From Selaginella tamariscina (lineage: Eukaryota; Streptophyta; Lycopodiopsida; Selaginellales; Selaginellaceae): a stretch of 64,000 nt of DNA. Shown here piece by piece: positions 34,161-44,968 of the stretch; position 1 is the stretch's first letter; each line of letters starts with the position of its first letter. Location: contig PUQB01000004.1 of the NCBI GenBank assembly GCA_003024785.1, positions 744,001-808,000 on the forward strand, read 5' to 3'. The notes beneath the pieces were generated by a model, which worked only from the letters and a program-made list of their open reading frames with translations, was not told the DNA's origin and searched no databases. A program made the translations under genes and the position numbers.

Positions 34161-36830
34161 CATTAACAATTCTTCTTCGTATTACCTTCTGAGTGAGGCG
34201 AAGAAGGTTAGCCACTTGGTAATGTTCATGATCTTCCATCTTCTGTTGATGTTTCCATGGGTAATGGAGTATGTGAATGTTCTGTACTCCTCGAGATAAC
34301 TTCCGATCTAATATCTGATTGAAGTCGTCTTCAGACTCCGATTTGAACCAGATTTGTCTTCAGAGCTATCGCACTTCTCAGGAGGGAACTTTCCCAAATA
34401 CTCCTGTATGGGTTTGTTGGGTAGTCAGTTGAGAACCTCTCTATCCACTTGTTCAGGTCCTCAACCATGGTCTTATCATTTTCAATGGCAAACACACATG
34501 TATCCCAAGGTAACACTCCTTCAAGACAGACCCCTAGTGCAGTAGTCAAAAACCCATGCATCACTGTGAGGACCCCTGATCAAGTTGACGATGCTCCGTG
34601 CAGCTGACTTGTGATGTTTGGATAACGTACATTGCCAAATACGTCCCTCTCAGCTATCGGTGTATCAGGATGGAGGTTCAGGCCCGTTGAGTGCAAACAG
34701 ATGCCTGCCAGTCATTTGGAAAGTTTGAAATTGTTTGGCGGATTCCTAACAACCAAGTGAACAACTGTATCAATGCACTTGGGATCAGCATCGTTCATAT
34801 AAAATCCTATCCAACGATGTCGATTCTTCTTGGCAAAGATGAAGGCAAAAGTATCGGTGACATGAGCAAGAATCAAGAAATAAATACCTGAAAGTATTAG
34901 TTAAGAGTGCAAGCATGAATTCAATAATAAATACCTCTGTACATGCTTGCACGGCTAAGTTTCTCCACCAAATCCTCTAGTGCCCTATCTGTCGAAGGAT
35001 TTTTTGACACCCCCGATCCATCATGAACAATTGAAACGGTTTCCTACAAGCAGTGATGTTACTTCATAAAGTCTCCGAATCTAACAAAAACATCTGTAGG
35101 GCTTGTCGTGATTTGTAGCATCCTCCTTTATAAGGTTCAACTCGGTTCTCTATTGAAGGACTGCCATAAGAGAAGGCGTCATCGCAATGTTCTCCTTTTT
35201 GGCGTTGGCGTGCAATAGATTCTTGCCTAGATCTTCCGATTGGTTCACCCATTGGACAAGCATATCATCGTTTGTCACATGCAAATATTTGCTGACCTCT
35301 TCATATGTTGAGGCCGAGGTCCAACCCAGTTTCTGGCAATGTATTCCCAACCACTCCTTGAAGTGCCTGACCATCTTCAACTCTATTGCCTTGACATGAA
35401 AAGGAGAGGTGAGGCTGCTGTTGTTAATCTGTAGTTTGTCATCAATCACCAAATCAGCCAAGACTTCCATCTCCTCCATCGTTGTTCTATTTAAAGGCTT
35501 CAACCATGTGAGCTTGAAATCGTTGTCTACATCCTTTGTAGATTGAACAGACTTAGCTTTCGGCGTCTTACTGAGTTTCTTTGTAGACTTCTCTAAGGGT
35601 TCCCCTTCACTTGTCTGCTTCTTCTTCAGTGTTCCTTTTGCAAAGGATTCCATTATCCCCAACCATTTGGCAAAGATCTATCCTCAGGGCAAGAAATCAA
35701 CATCATCAAAAAGGATGTTTCCTTCCCGCCCACCTGGGTAAAATCAACTGCTGTAATTTCTTCAACTCTATAAAAAAAAGAGACAGATTAATATACTGGC
35801 AAGATAAATCCCACCAAGACAATTTACTTACCCAGTAGTTGGACATTGTTCTTTCCCTGCAATAGCTCTTTATGGTTGCTCAAGAGTTTCCCACACGAAT
35901 CGCGTGTGTTTGAACTTCTCCCATATTTTGCTATTATAGTGGTTGGTGTCGGCAGCATCCCATTTCGCCAATAACTTATGGTACTGCTCGATTGTGAGAT
36001 TCGGCTTAGCTAAAAATGCTAATCTTTTTGTCAGCTTCTCACGGGTATACTCATAAAGTTTTGTTGCCATCGTTCCTTTATTGTGTTCATTGAGAAGTCA
36101 TTGGGTTACTGTTATTGTGTGCTGGCCATTAATAATGTAGTACTTAATTGATTTTCTATTCTCCGTCTGAATCTTCGTGATTTGTTTTGGTGTTGTCACC
36201 CACACTTTCTCAGCACCTTTCTTTCTTTCATAGTATGGGCACAAAATAGCATTATGTGGAACGGTGTAAGACTTGTTGTCCTTCATTTTCTCCATGAGCT
36301 TAGCTACACATTCCTAGTTGAGTGGCATGTAATTAAAGTTTGAGTTAACGCTGCAATACTTAACCCTACACTCGTAAATCCTATTATCCAACATCATTTT
36401 CTTGTGGCTTATTGCAGCATGGAATGCCACAGGTGCAGCTGACAAAACGACAGATGATTTTCTTTTACGATCCGAATCAACATGTGTGATTCCCAACTAC
36501 AACTGTTCTAATGTTCTCGGCACACTCTTCCAGATCCTGAAGATTCCTAAGCAAATTGAATGTGATCTGTAAAGAACCTAGGACCGAGCCACCCTCTCAA
36601 TCTCCCTAATGATGTCGCTGTATTCTTCTTCAATAAGAAGAAGGACAATTGCTCCACTTGTGGATGTTTTGTATTGTGAAGCAATATCTGCTGAGAATAC
36701 ACCTACTCAATGAGTATGGAGATTTTCAAAATAGACATCTAATTGGATCCCCTCCATAGATGGGCTTTCGTTGAGTTGAAGAAGAACTCCATGGTCAACA
36801 TCACTAGTGAACACGTGAACGACATTAAAA
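34161..36830 (-). pseudogene. ParB-like / DNA-methylase-like gene, broken copy
   Basis: Reads right to left and matches 62170-64000 inverted at roughly 85-90% by eye. N-terminal part near 36700: EGIQLDVYFENLHTH-like. ParB/sulfiredoxin-like segment 35870-36440: VKYCSVNSNFNYMPLN, VAKLMEKMKDNKSYTVPHNA, then KYYIINGQHTITVTQ, resembling the R-P-L, helix and G-x-H-R-x-x-A layout. One intron (about 35770-35850) and then a basic linker ending KGTLKKKQTSEGEP and a helical region. The distal part has ALEDLVEKLSRASMYR, an intron, YFLILAHVTDTFAFIFAKK and CVFAIENDKTMVEDLNKW, which look like methylase strands. Stops at about 35153 and 34700 and frameshifts make it non-functional. Domain names are inference from motif layout. 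Confidence 0.5.
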
Positions 36831-37330
36831 CAATTTTTAACTTCATGATTATGGAACATTCATGTGCAACATGGATTCATGGAAAATGGACAAAAGGTAA
36901 GTTTTTAAACATTTTAGCATTATTTGTTATTGCTTCTTCATTCACCCCTCGTTCATTGCAGGTCATGACTTTCTCATAATATGTGTATGAATTTAAGGAC
37001 TATCAACTCAACGAGAGACTAGCAGAGGTTGGAAGAGTACTATGACACAAACATGGACCTCATCCCAAATGTTCTAGAGAAGAGCAAGATGGAATTGTTA
37101 TCTATTAGACCTAATATTATTTAGAGTGTAAAGAGTGCTATGTTCGTTTTATGTAGTTGCTCATGGAGCCCTTTGTTCTAGAGGACGGTGTGGTCGTTGA
37201 CTTCACCACCAACACAAGAAGCATACTAAAGGCATGAATGATGCTCGATAGATTTGTTTGCTACATTGAAAGGAATATAACTTATCACAAAGAATTTGTG
37301 AGAATCTGTCACAAATTTTAGCAGGTAAAC
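36830..37330 (+). pseudogene. DNA methylase-like fragment in opposite orientation
   Basis: Inverted relative of 3312-3690. An exon ends at 36896 with GGACAAAAG followed by GTAAGT, and the next begins after TTGCAG at 36961. Downstream lies MEPFVLEDGVVVDFTTNT, then RSILKA, and after one stop MMLDRFVCYIERNITYHKE. The strand-loop-helix followed by an acidic IER motif is the pattern of motif I and its neighbour in beta-class DNA methylases. The fragment abuts the minus-strand ParB-like copy head to head at about 36830, so one of the two was inverted. Confidence 0.45.
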
Positions 37331-37666
37331 TGCATGAATCTTGACATCTCATTGTTTATTTACTATTGATTTAGAATAAATGTTCTCTTCACTAATTTTA
37401 AATCGTTATCCAAATTTTGAAGAAACTAGCAGTGGTAAGTGTTTATGTGAAAGATCATGTAATGTTGGAGCTAATTCTCCCTACAAAAATTTTAAATTCT
37501 TGAAGCTTTAGTGCATCATTATTTTGTTAATCCACCCATAACTAAATACAAGACAATTTGTCGATGAACCCACTGTTTTCTTAATTTAGAAGCAACAAAA
37601 TCTAATTAGAGGATGAACTATATGAATGCCTTTTTATTTAAGTAAAGTTCTATAGTATGCAGTTCA
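37331..37666. other. Spacer before hAT element
   Basis: AT-rich, with a possible splice acceptor at about 37423 (TTTTGAAG). Nothing else recognised. Confidence 0.4.
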
Positions 37667-37674
37667 TTTAGAAC
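37667..37674. repeat. TSD (left) of hAT element, TTTAGAAC
   Basis: Perfect 8-bp duplication shared with 42108-42115, the length expected for hAT. Confidence 0.9.
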
Positions 37675-38076
37675 CATAGTTATGAACACGGTCAGGATCC
37701 CAACCGTGGTTGTTGGGATCACAACTTGTGTTCGTAACACCAAGTTAGGATTAGGGCACACGCAACAATGTTTTCTAGGGCTTGTTGAATCTGATGAGTT
37801 CATCTTCATTCTGTGGGATTCTATAGATCTCATGTTGTTCATAAGTGACAAATTGATGCCATACGGATATGAGCAAAAGGAACTGTGGTGCGGCTCCAAT
37901 CAAGGCGGCATTTTGCAAAGCCAGCATTTTGTTTAATATTCAACGGATTTGAACCGGAGAAGACCCTCAATTTTGGTGAGTTTGTTTAGACAAATCTGAA
38001 TGCGGTTCATTGTAGCTTTGGCATCACTATCCTCTGACTCCATCCATACGCAACAATCTATTTCGACTCCATCTCC

Positions 38077-38908
38077 TTGATCTTGCTCGCTGCCACTACC
38101 ACTTCCAATTCTGGTGGTGTAGCAGCCACCTCCGCCGCTCCATTTGCCGCGGATTGGAGGAGAGGTGCTTCATCTGCCTTACTACTACCAAGCATGGTGC
38201 AGCAATCTAGCATACTACAGGGGCGAAAGCATCCTTCTTCACGGTGGTGGGACGAGGTAAATGTGCTTGAGAGCAAGGGGCATGGCCACAAACTGTGTTC
38301 ATGCAAATATTGCACAATGGTGAACAAGCTCAGTGGCGTTGATCGTGTGCGAGCTCATCTATTGGGAGATGGCCCAAGTAGCAAGGATATTGTGAATTGC
38401 CCCCTTATCTCAGGTAACAAGAAGGCGGAGCTAGTTAACATGCAAAAGGTTATTGACTCTAAAAAAGGCACAAGGGGGAAAAACGGTCGAATGTAGAACT
38501 TTCAGTCCCATTGGTATCATCCCATGCAAGTGGAAGTGGCTGCCTTTCCTCGTTGTTTAGCAACCAGAGCCAAGTTCATATTGTAGATTCGATGGATCCA
38601 GAGCATAAGAGTTGAGTTGATGTGGCGATTGGAAGGTTTTTTGGAATGAACACATTCCATTTGTGAAGGCTCGATCCCCTTACTTCCTCAACATGATTCA
38701 AGAAGTTGCCAGGCATGGTGTGCCTTATGCACCACCAAAATATGATGATCTTCAGGAGAAGCTTCTATTGAAAGAGAAAGGATTCATTGATGTTGAGATG
38801 GTGTCCCTGAGGAAGCAGTGGGAACAAAGGGGCGTAACCATATGCGCAGATGGGTGGGCAGATAGGAGGAATCGGCATATCATGGGGCTTGTGGCATATA
38901 GTCAAGGA
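38077..38908 (+). pseudogene. hAT transposase, N-terminal part (BED finger and start of DUF659)
   Basis: The first frame, 38077-38496, has RWWDEVNVLESKGHGHKLC with CSCKYC, RVRAHLLG and IVNCP, the BED zinc-finger pattern. The second, 38663-38908, has NMIQEVARHGVPYAPPKYDD, VSLRKQWEQRGVTICADGWA and DRRNRHIMGLVAYSQG, the DUF659 region of plant BED-hATs. A stop and frameshift around 38494-38660 separate them. It is cut at 38908 by an inversion breakpoint. Confidence 0.9.
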
Positions 38909-39845
38909 TGGTGCAACTCTTAAATCTAAGGGCTATGGCATGATAGCCCATATCATGGAAGGCAATGTCACATAGAAATGTGACATTGGGCTAAACGTCA
39001 CGCGATACAAAGCCCAAGGCATGCCCTTTGGGGTTGTGTCATGGGTTTGTCGCTAAGGGGTTGGATACTCTAGCCAACAGGCATGCTTGTGCTTGCACTA
39101 GGGTGCTAAGCCTTGGGCATCTACTCAAGGGAGGTTAGGTTGTGCTTTGGCACACTTGGCTAGGGGAGTGTTCTCCTTGGAATTCAGGGGTTGAACAAAC
39201 CTAAGCTCATTAGCAAAAGCCCTTTCGTAAGGTACTCGCAAGGTCATGTATTTAGGGTTATCCAAACCTAGCCTTAGGGAGTTTACTTAGCAAAACACTC
39301 ATGTCCGCCTACGGTGAACACTCGTGTCCTCACTAAGTACTAGCCCTAGGTCTAGGGTATGACTTGGCCACTCAAACCCTTAGGGGTTAGTCAAGGTTCA
39401 GGGTACCCCTTGTTGCCTTAAAGGGGTTGTACTTCCGGATAAGGGTGATTCCTCAAGGGGTAAGTGACGATGCCTTGACTCTATCATGAGGGTATGTGTG
39501 AGACACATCTCCTTTGTGGGTTAGGGCATGAGCTTGTCTAGGTCTACTGGGACAGGATTCTAAAGTTTACTCGGGTTACCCTCTAGGGTTCAAGGGATGG
39601 TCATTCTAGGGGACTTAGGGTAGGACTCTAAGTCTTCTACCTAATTGGGCCTCTAGGGTTCAGGGGATGGTCATTCTAGGGACTTAGGGTAGGACTTTAA
39701 GTCTTTTGCCTAATTGGGCCCCAGAGTCAGACTCTTAGGGTTATCTTGGAAGACTTATCGTTGCTCACACAAGGTGATGACGCCGAATGGCCACTTGGCA
39801 ACCACGTGTTGCCACGTGTTGGCCCTTTGGGTTAAAACTCTAACA

Positions 39846-39850
39846 CAAAG
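39846..39850. repeat. TSD of solo LTR D, inverted copy (CAAAG)
   Basis: Reverse complement of CTTTG at 40725-40729. It directly follows the LTR end inside the inverted segment. Confidence 0.85.
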
Positions 39851-39916
39851 TATTCTTAGCTATTTTTCCTATTGAAGAAATATCAATAGCCTTTAGAAAA
39901 GCTACTCGAGTACCAC
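39851..39916 (-). pseudogene. hAT transposase exon segment, inverted
   Basis: On the minus strand this reads VAFLKAIDISSIGKIAKNT then Leu, a core DUF659 block. It continues in frame into HCWEEGISIVGAENVVMVV at 40730 once the LTR is removed. Its opposite orientation shows that the inversion breakpoint lay in hAT DNA at 38908. Confidence 0.9.
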
Positions 39917-40724
39917 ATATGTGGCTCCTAAATGCCAACTCTAGAATCCCTCAATGAACCCTCAGGAACCAGGTAACGTGAACCTGTCAAACAAGATCCC
40001 ACGCCCACAATTGGACAAGGACACGGGTGTGCCTTGCTTGGCCGTGAGTGCTACACCTAGCTTGACGTGGAGGAGGAGGCTGGAGACAAGCCTCAACCTC
40101 TGCCTCTTGGAACGTGCATTCCGACAAGACCTCCCAGGCATGGATTAACCAACATTAAGGGTAAGCTACCCCGAAGGTGGGACGTACCCCTGGCATCTGG
40201 AAGTTAGGGCAGCACAACAGAGGGTTGTGCCTTAATGACACAAGCTAGAGCTTGCACCGGGAGAAGAGTAACGAGCTCAGTCATGAACCCAGGAACCCTC
40301 ACTCCTATATACTACTTTATTTATGTGACAAAGCCCCCCCTGTTTTCCTGTTTACATAAGTGGGCTAGCACTGAAATCTCATTCCCAAGGGAATATACTT
40401 GATGAGTTATCCATCGACCCCTAAACCCTAACTTGTCAAACCTAGGGGTATTTTTAAACATATCCGACATGCCGAACTCACCGAAACTGACCATTAACCC
40501 AATCGGGACATGAAAAACGAGGGTAAGAATTTTCTAGAAGGTAAGTGCTACCTTCGCTTAGAGTTTCTCGCGATATCTAAGGACAGCCGGCTGGACTACC
40601 CCTAAACACCTAAGTGCACTAAGCAGGGCTGTTTCTCACTACATCTAGGGCTTGTCAACATAGTATAATAGGTAACAACAGTTAACGTCCAAAGTAAAGA
40701 GGAGTCATAGTAAAAACTATGACA

Positions 40725-40729
40725 CTTTG
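40725..40729. repeat. TSD (right) of solo LTR D, CTTTG
   Basis: CTTTG abuts the LTR. Its partner is inverted at 39846-39850. Confidence 0.85.
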
Positions 40730-41940
40730 CATTGCTGGGAAGAAGGCATTAGCATTGTGGGTGCAGAGAACGTTGTCATGGTTGTAACAGATGGGGAAAA
40801 TGCGAACAGAGCAGCAACAACAATTCTAAAATAGAGGTACCCAAAGATTCAATGGGCAGCATGTTTTGCCCATTGCTTAAACAATGCCTTGAAAGACTTT
40901 GGTGAACTTCCATGGATGGTAACACTTCTGGAGCGAGGAAAGGCTTTGGTGAGCTTCATCAAGAACCACTCTCATATGGTGGCACTGTTGGTGGAGTTTA
41001 CTCACAAACGAATGCTGTGCTATTGTGATACGAGGTTTGGTTACAACTTAATTATGATGGAAAGGCTGGTGGAGCTCCGGGAAGCTCTACAACAGATGTT
41101 CGTATGCCTTGCATACAAAGCAAGGCCTAAGTCGAAGATGAGAGCAGGTAGAGACAATTATGAAACTGTTTTTGATGACCATTTTTGGAAACAGGTTAAG
41201 GACATGTTAGAGGTGTCCAAGGATGTTATGCTGCTACTTCATCTTGTGGATGGTGATATACCTGCAATTGAAAAAATATATGAGTGTATGAACAAGCTGG
41301 ATGCAAGTTTAGAGGAAGGACAGTCGGATTATGACAAGTACATGGAACTTCATCAGATCATGTCTAACCGGTGGCATGAGTATCACTTGCTCATGCACTC
41401 GGTGGCATATATGCTGGACCCCAAGTTTCAAGAGCATGAAAAGCATGCCAACAGAGAAGTCATAAAGGATTGGAATGCTTATTTGTCGGCCATGTTTACA
41501 TCTAGTGAGAGGGACATGATACAGGATGAGCTAAGAGGATAGGAGCCATTTTCAAATCGATTGATGCTAAGGATGATCGCACTAGGAAGGGAGCTGTACG
41601 TTGGTGGGAAGACTATGGTTATGAAATTCCAACTCTTCAGAAGTTGGCCATTCAAGTTCTAAGTTAGGCATGCTCGTCATCCTCGGTGGAGAGACTGTTT
41701 AGCACTTTCGAGCATGTGTCTTCAAAGAAGAGGAACAGACTTATTGTGGACAGGACAACATATCTGGTTTTGTGGCTTGTAATAGTAGGTTGTTAACCTG
41801 CAAAAATGACTGTAACTATGACAAGTTTGTGAGCTACAAAGTACTAGCTACAGTTCCTCATCTGGCAGACGAGCTTGAGTCAGGAGAGGAAGAGGAAGAT
41901 GGAGACAATGTCGAAGATTGTGAGGTTGAGGATGTTTGAG
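40730..41940 (+). pseudogene. hAT transposase, catalytic and C-terminal dimerisation region
   Basis: Starts in the DUF659 tail with VVMVVTDGENANRAA and then a TAG stop near 40830. The long frame 40889-41542 contains MLCYCDTRFGYNLIMMERLV, DDHFWKQVKDMLEVSK and AYMLDPKFQEHEKHA. After another stop and shift comes the hATC dimerisation block: VRWWEDYGYEIPTLQKLAI, then TAG, then ACSSSSVERLFSTFEHVSSK and KRNRLI. It matches plant BED-hAT transposases end to end. Several stops replace likely Gln codons. Confidence 0.9.
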
Positions 41941-42107
41941 TAGTTTATATAATAAAAAGTAGCATATTCCTAGAATTAAAACTAGAATATTCTTAGAATA
42001 TTCACTAGAATATTCGTGAGCCATCGTGAGCTGTGATCGTGTTCTGTGGTCGGGTTCCTGAAATCTAAGGCTCGTGTTCGTGTTTCGTGTTTGTGTTTGT
42101 AACTATG

Positions 42108-42115
42108 TTTAGAAC
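42108..42115. repeat. TSD (right) of hAT element, TTTAGAAC
   Basis: Right copy of the 8-bp duplication. Confidence 0.9.
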
Positions 42116-43300
42116 TAATATTGTTGCTCACATTCGCATTAGTGCCTCCACATGTAACATATAGAGCACTTGTTCTCGACGAAATGAGTTGATTTATGCA
42201 TATGGAGACTTGCAAGTAGGGACCCATCCTATGATCTGCATGTCTTTAACATGATGAAATCCTTGGGCAAAAGTCTGGTGTAATTGATAAGTGTTATCAA
42301 ACCTTCCTCTATGCTCAGGCCCTTGCTACTGTCCCAGTGTAGTTCCACTCGCCACAGATTTCTCCCTTCCTTTTCAACATGGAATGGTTGTTGATCCACG
42401 ATGTAATGGACTATATGGACTACGTGTTATTCACATTTAAGACATTGTTAATAAATACATTATTCACATATAATACTTACGAGATGCAAGTTTTCGTGCA
42501 TGAATCCATCTTCATTAATAAACATTAAAAGTGCACCTTTCCTGATTCTTGCTTCTAAACTTTTTAATTTTAAAGAATGTTAATGTGGACGCCATCCATT
42601 TGAGATGGGTAAGGGTTTTATTGATATTATATATTTTTATTTAAATTGACATTTATGTTAGCTCATATTTTCAAAACCGAACCAAGTGACAACATTGAGA
42701 GGTCCACATTGCATATGGCAATGACATTTAATATTTTACATCAGAAAATAACATTTACATCTACACTTGATTTAACTTAATCACCTCTATATATTCACAA
42801 TTGGATAATTTTGTGTGTTTCAAGAATGAGAACGAAGCAATCTCTAGGCTAGATGAAGTGAAAGACGAACATCTCACCAAGTTCTATGCCTATTATATTA
42901 AAAACACTAGTGTCCCACTCAACCCCATATGGTAAGTCTTTCTTCATCATGTTCAAGCATACTCTCCTGCTACTCCCGAATAGGCCAACAATCTCGGATG
43001 ATCAACCAATCATGTGTTGCATAGTAAAAGAAACCATATTGTGAAGCACTTACACTTACATTGCACACTTACCAAGTGAGGATGTTCAATTGAGTATGTC
43101 AGCCCATTTTCAATAAAAACCAAAGAGGCCAGAATGTACTGCTTTGGATTATATGAACCTACTTGCTATTCCTTGAGTTCACGACAAACATTGTGATGTT
43201 TAAGATTGAATTTGCCGTCATTGTTGACTTTCATTAACTCACCTCTCAACTCCCATTCAAAAGCTAGGAGTCCTAAGGAATATTCACAATTCTATCTTAC
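42116..43300. other. Unassigned AT-rich region
   Basis: No gene recognised. A short plus-strand stretch near 42835-42930 reads like coding sequence (NEAISRLDEVKDEHLTKFYA) but has no family I can name. No TSD or terminal repeat seen. Confidence 0.5.
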
Positions 43301-43402
43301 CATAAGAAAATCACATAAAAAAATGTTACACTTTATATGAAAATCACATAGGAAAATGTTACACTTTATAAGAAAATCACATAAGAAAATGTTACACTTT
43401 CA
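43301..43402. repeat. 33-bp tandem repeat, three copies
   Basis: The unit AAAATCACATARGAAAATGT followed by TACACTTTA recurs with a 33-base step (TCACATA at 43311, 43344 and 43377). Confidence 0.85.
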
Positions 43403-43700
43403 ATGTCCTTGGGTGCCAAGAAACATTAAATAACATAATAATAATATAATATGATATATAATGTGCTGTGATAAAAATTAGAATTTAACAAGCACAAAAC
43501 AAATATTTATATTTAACTTCTCTAAAATAAATAAATTTAAATTTATCAAAAAATTAATAAGCTGCATTGTCAGTTGCCTTCATTCACGGGAACATGATTG
43601 GGCAATATAGTTTTATGAGTAGTAATAGTTTTTGAATTTATATTGATTTACTTTTACTTAACTTAAATTAAGTTATTTATAATTTCTTTAATTGCTGTCT
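43403..43700. other. AT-rich spacer downstream of the transporter fragment
   Basis: AT-rich with no ORF. It may contain the former 3' UTR of the minus-strand transporter. Confidence 0.4.
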
Positions 43701-44262
43701 TTAAATGTTTGCAAATACATGATAAGTGTCAAAATCTAAGGCAATGGATCTGATCGACGAAATTGTGGCAATCAATATCATAAAAGTAAACAAAACTACG
43801 TTGAAGTAGTGCCAAATTACTTGGAGTGAGGACAGGTCCTTGGCCCTCAGTTTGAGGTACATGTGGTTGGGAAATACAAAGGTGAGTGGTATGGTGTTGG
43901 TTGCACCTGTCAAGCTCGAAAAATCACCTATGAAGGGAAGGAAAGCTGCTAGAAAAGTAGCAGCAATGTAGTAGAAGCCACGTCTCACTAACCTGACCGT
44001 CGAATTGTGAAGTGACCATGGAGACTTGCCAACAATTCTGAACTTTGTGTCCAAAAATTCATAGATTGGAAATGAATAAGCCTGTGTCAGCTAGCTACTT
44101 CAGTTTTTTTTTTTTTCCTATGGTAACAAACCTGGTTGCAGATGAGCATTTGGACAAATACAGCAAGGTTGGCTACTGCCAGAGCTGCTTTTGAGCCATT
44201 GACATCGTTGAGTATGTAGGACGAGACTTGAGAACCATATGCCCAGTAGCCAGCCATCGTAA
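43701..44262 (-). pseudogene. Amino-acid transporter (AAAP family, LHT-like), 5'-truncated
   Basis: The upstream exon (44132-44262) encodes MAGYWAYGSQVSSYILNDVN then GSKAALAVANLAVFVQMLIC. A 50-base GT-AG intron (44082-44131) containing an A tract follows. The last exon (43701-44081) encodes SFPIYEFLDTKFRI, FLAAFLPFIGDFSSLTGAT and hydrophobic segments typical of the last transmembrane helices. Splicing is in frame and the region is open to its stop. Family members move amino acids with protons across the plasma membrane and have about 400-500 residues; only about 165 remain. The 5' part is replaced by gypsy integrase sequence at 44244-44262. Confidence 0.8.
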
Positions 44263-44968
44263 CATTGTCACCAGGTTTGGGTGTCCATTAGAGATAATAA
44301 TAGACCAGGATTCTCATTTTTGTAATGAAGTGGTGGAGCTTCTTCTTTCTTAATTGTCCATCACACAACGACAATTAACAAGTTATTACCCTCAAACTAA
44401 TGGACTGGTGGAACGAATGAATGGAGTGTTGTGCAATATATTAGCTAAGCTTGCGGTGGATCATAAGAAGGATTAGGACAAGTGGTTACCGGCAACACTT
44501 TGGGCTTTTAAGACAACACACAATGTTGCTACCATGTACACACCATTTCAATTAGTTTATGGTATAGAAGCAATACTCCCAATTCAGCTAGAGATACCAA
44601 GCTTGCGTCTAGCATTGAGGCATGGGCTTGGAGATGATGAGGACTTACAAGCAAGGCTGGTTTAGCTGGAGAGCATGGATGAATCATGAAGACAAGTTTT
44701 GTAATTTATAGAGGCAATGCAGCAAAAGTGAAAGGCCAAATTCAATAAAAAAGGTTCAAGAATAACCAGTACATGTGAGTGATTTAGTGATGTGATATGA
44801 TAATCGATTGAATAAAACTTTCTCAAAGAAGTTCTTATCAAGATGGGATGAACCTTTCATCATTATGAAGGCTTATAAGAATGGTCATATCTTTTAGCAA
44901 ACTTGAATGAAGAACAACATGTCAACCGGGTTAATAGTTACATGTTGAAGCACTTTCATGTTTGGCAG
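44244..44968 (+). pseudogene. Ty3/gypsy integrase fragment
   Basis: Begins mid-core with RNIVTRFGCPLEIIIDQDSH and continues to SYYPQTNGLVERMNGVL, the region around the catalytic Glu. WLPATLWAFKTTHNVATM, YTPFQLVYGIEAILPIQLEI and a C-terminal part ending YMLKHFHVW follow. Stops are scattered (near 44350, 44475, 44665, 44690). N-terminal pol is absent; the sequence starts at the transporter junction. Confidence 0.85.

Larger units (their letters stand above)
38909..40724 (-). mobile_element. Solo LTR D of the LARD-like family with internal inversion
   Basis: The right part (about 39917-40724) is the first half of a minus-oriented LTR ending in CTATGACA. The left part (38909-39845) is the second half but in plus orientation, ending CTCTAACA. 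Between them lie an inverted TSD and inverted hAT coding sequence. Together they make exactly one LTR, so an originally minus solo LTR had one half flipped. Its hairpin near 38963-38988 has CAATGTCACAT arms with a compensated base pair. Confidence 0.9.
37675..42107 (+). mobile_element. hAT DNA transposon (about 2.6 kb) carrying an LTR insertion
   Basis: Terminal inverted repeats CATAGTTATGAACACG (left) and, at the right end, the complement of CATAGTTACAAACACA. Perfect 8-bp TSDs flank the element. It encodes a BED-finger hAT transposase on the plus strand, interrupted by solo LTR D. Subtracting the LTR leaves about 2.6 kb. TIRs are intact enough to be mobilised in trans (inference), but the transposase is broken. 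Confidence 0.95.

Noticed and set aside
43701-44262. Functional host amino-acid transporter gene
   Set aside because: Only the last third is present and its 5' side is replaced by integrase sequence.
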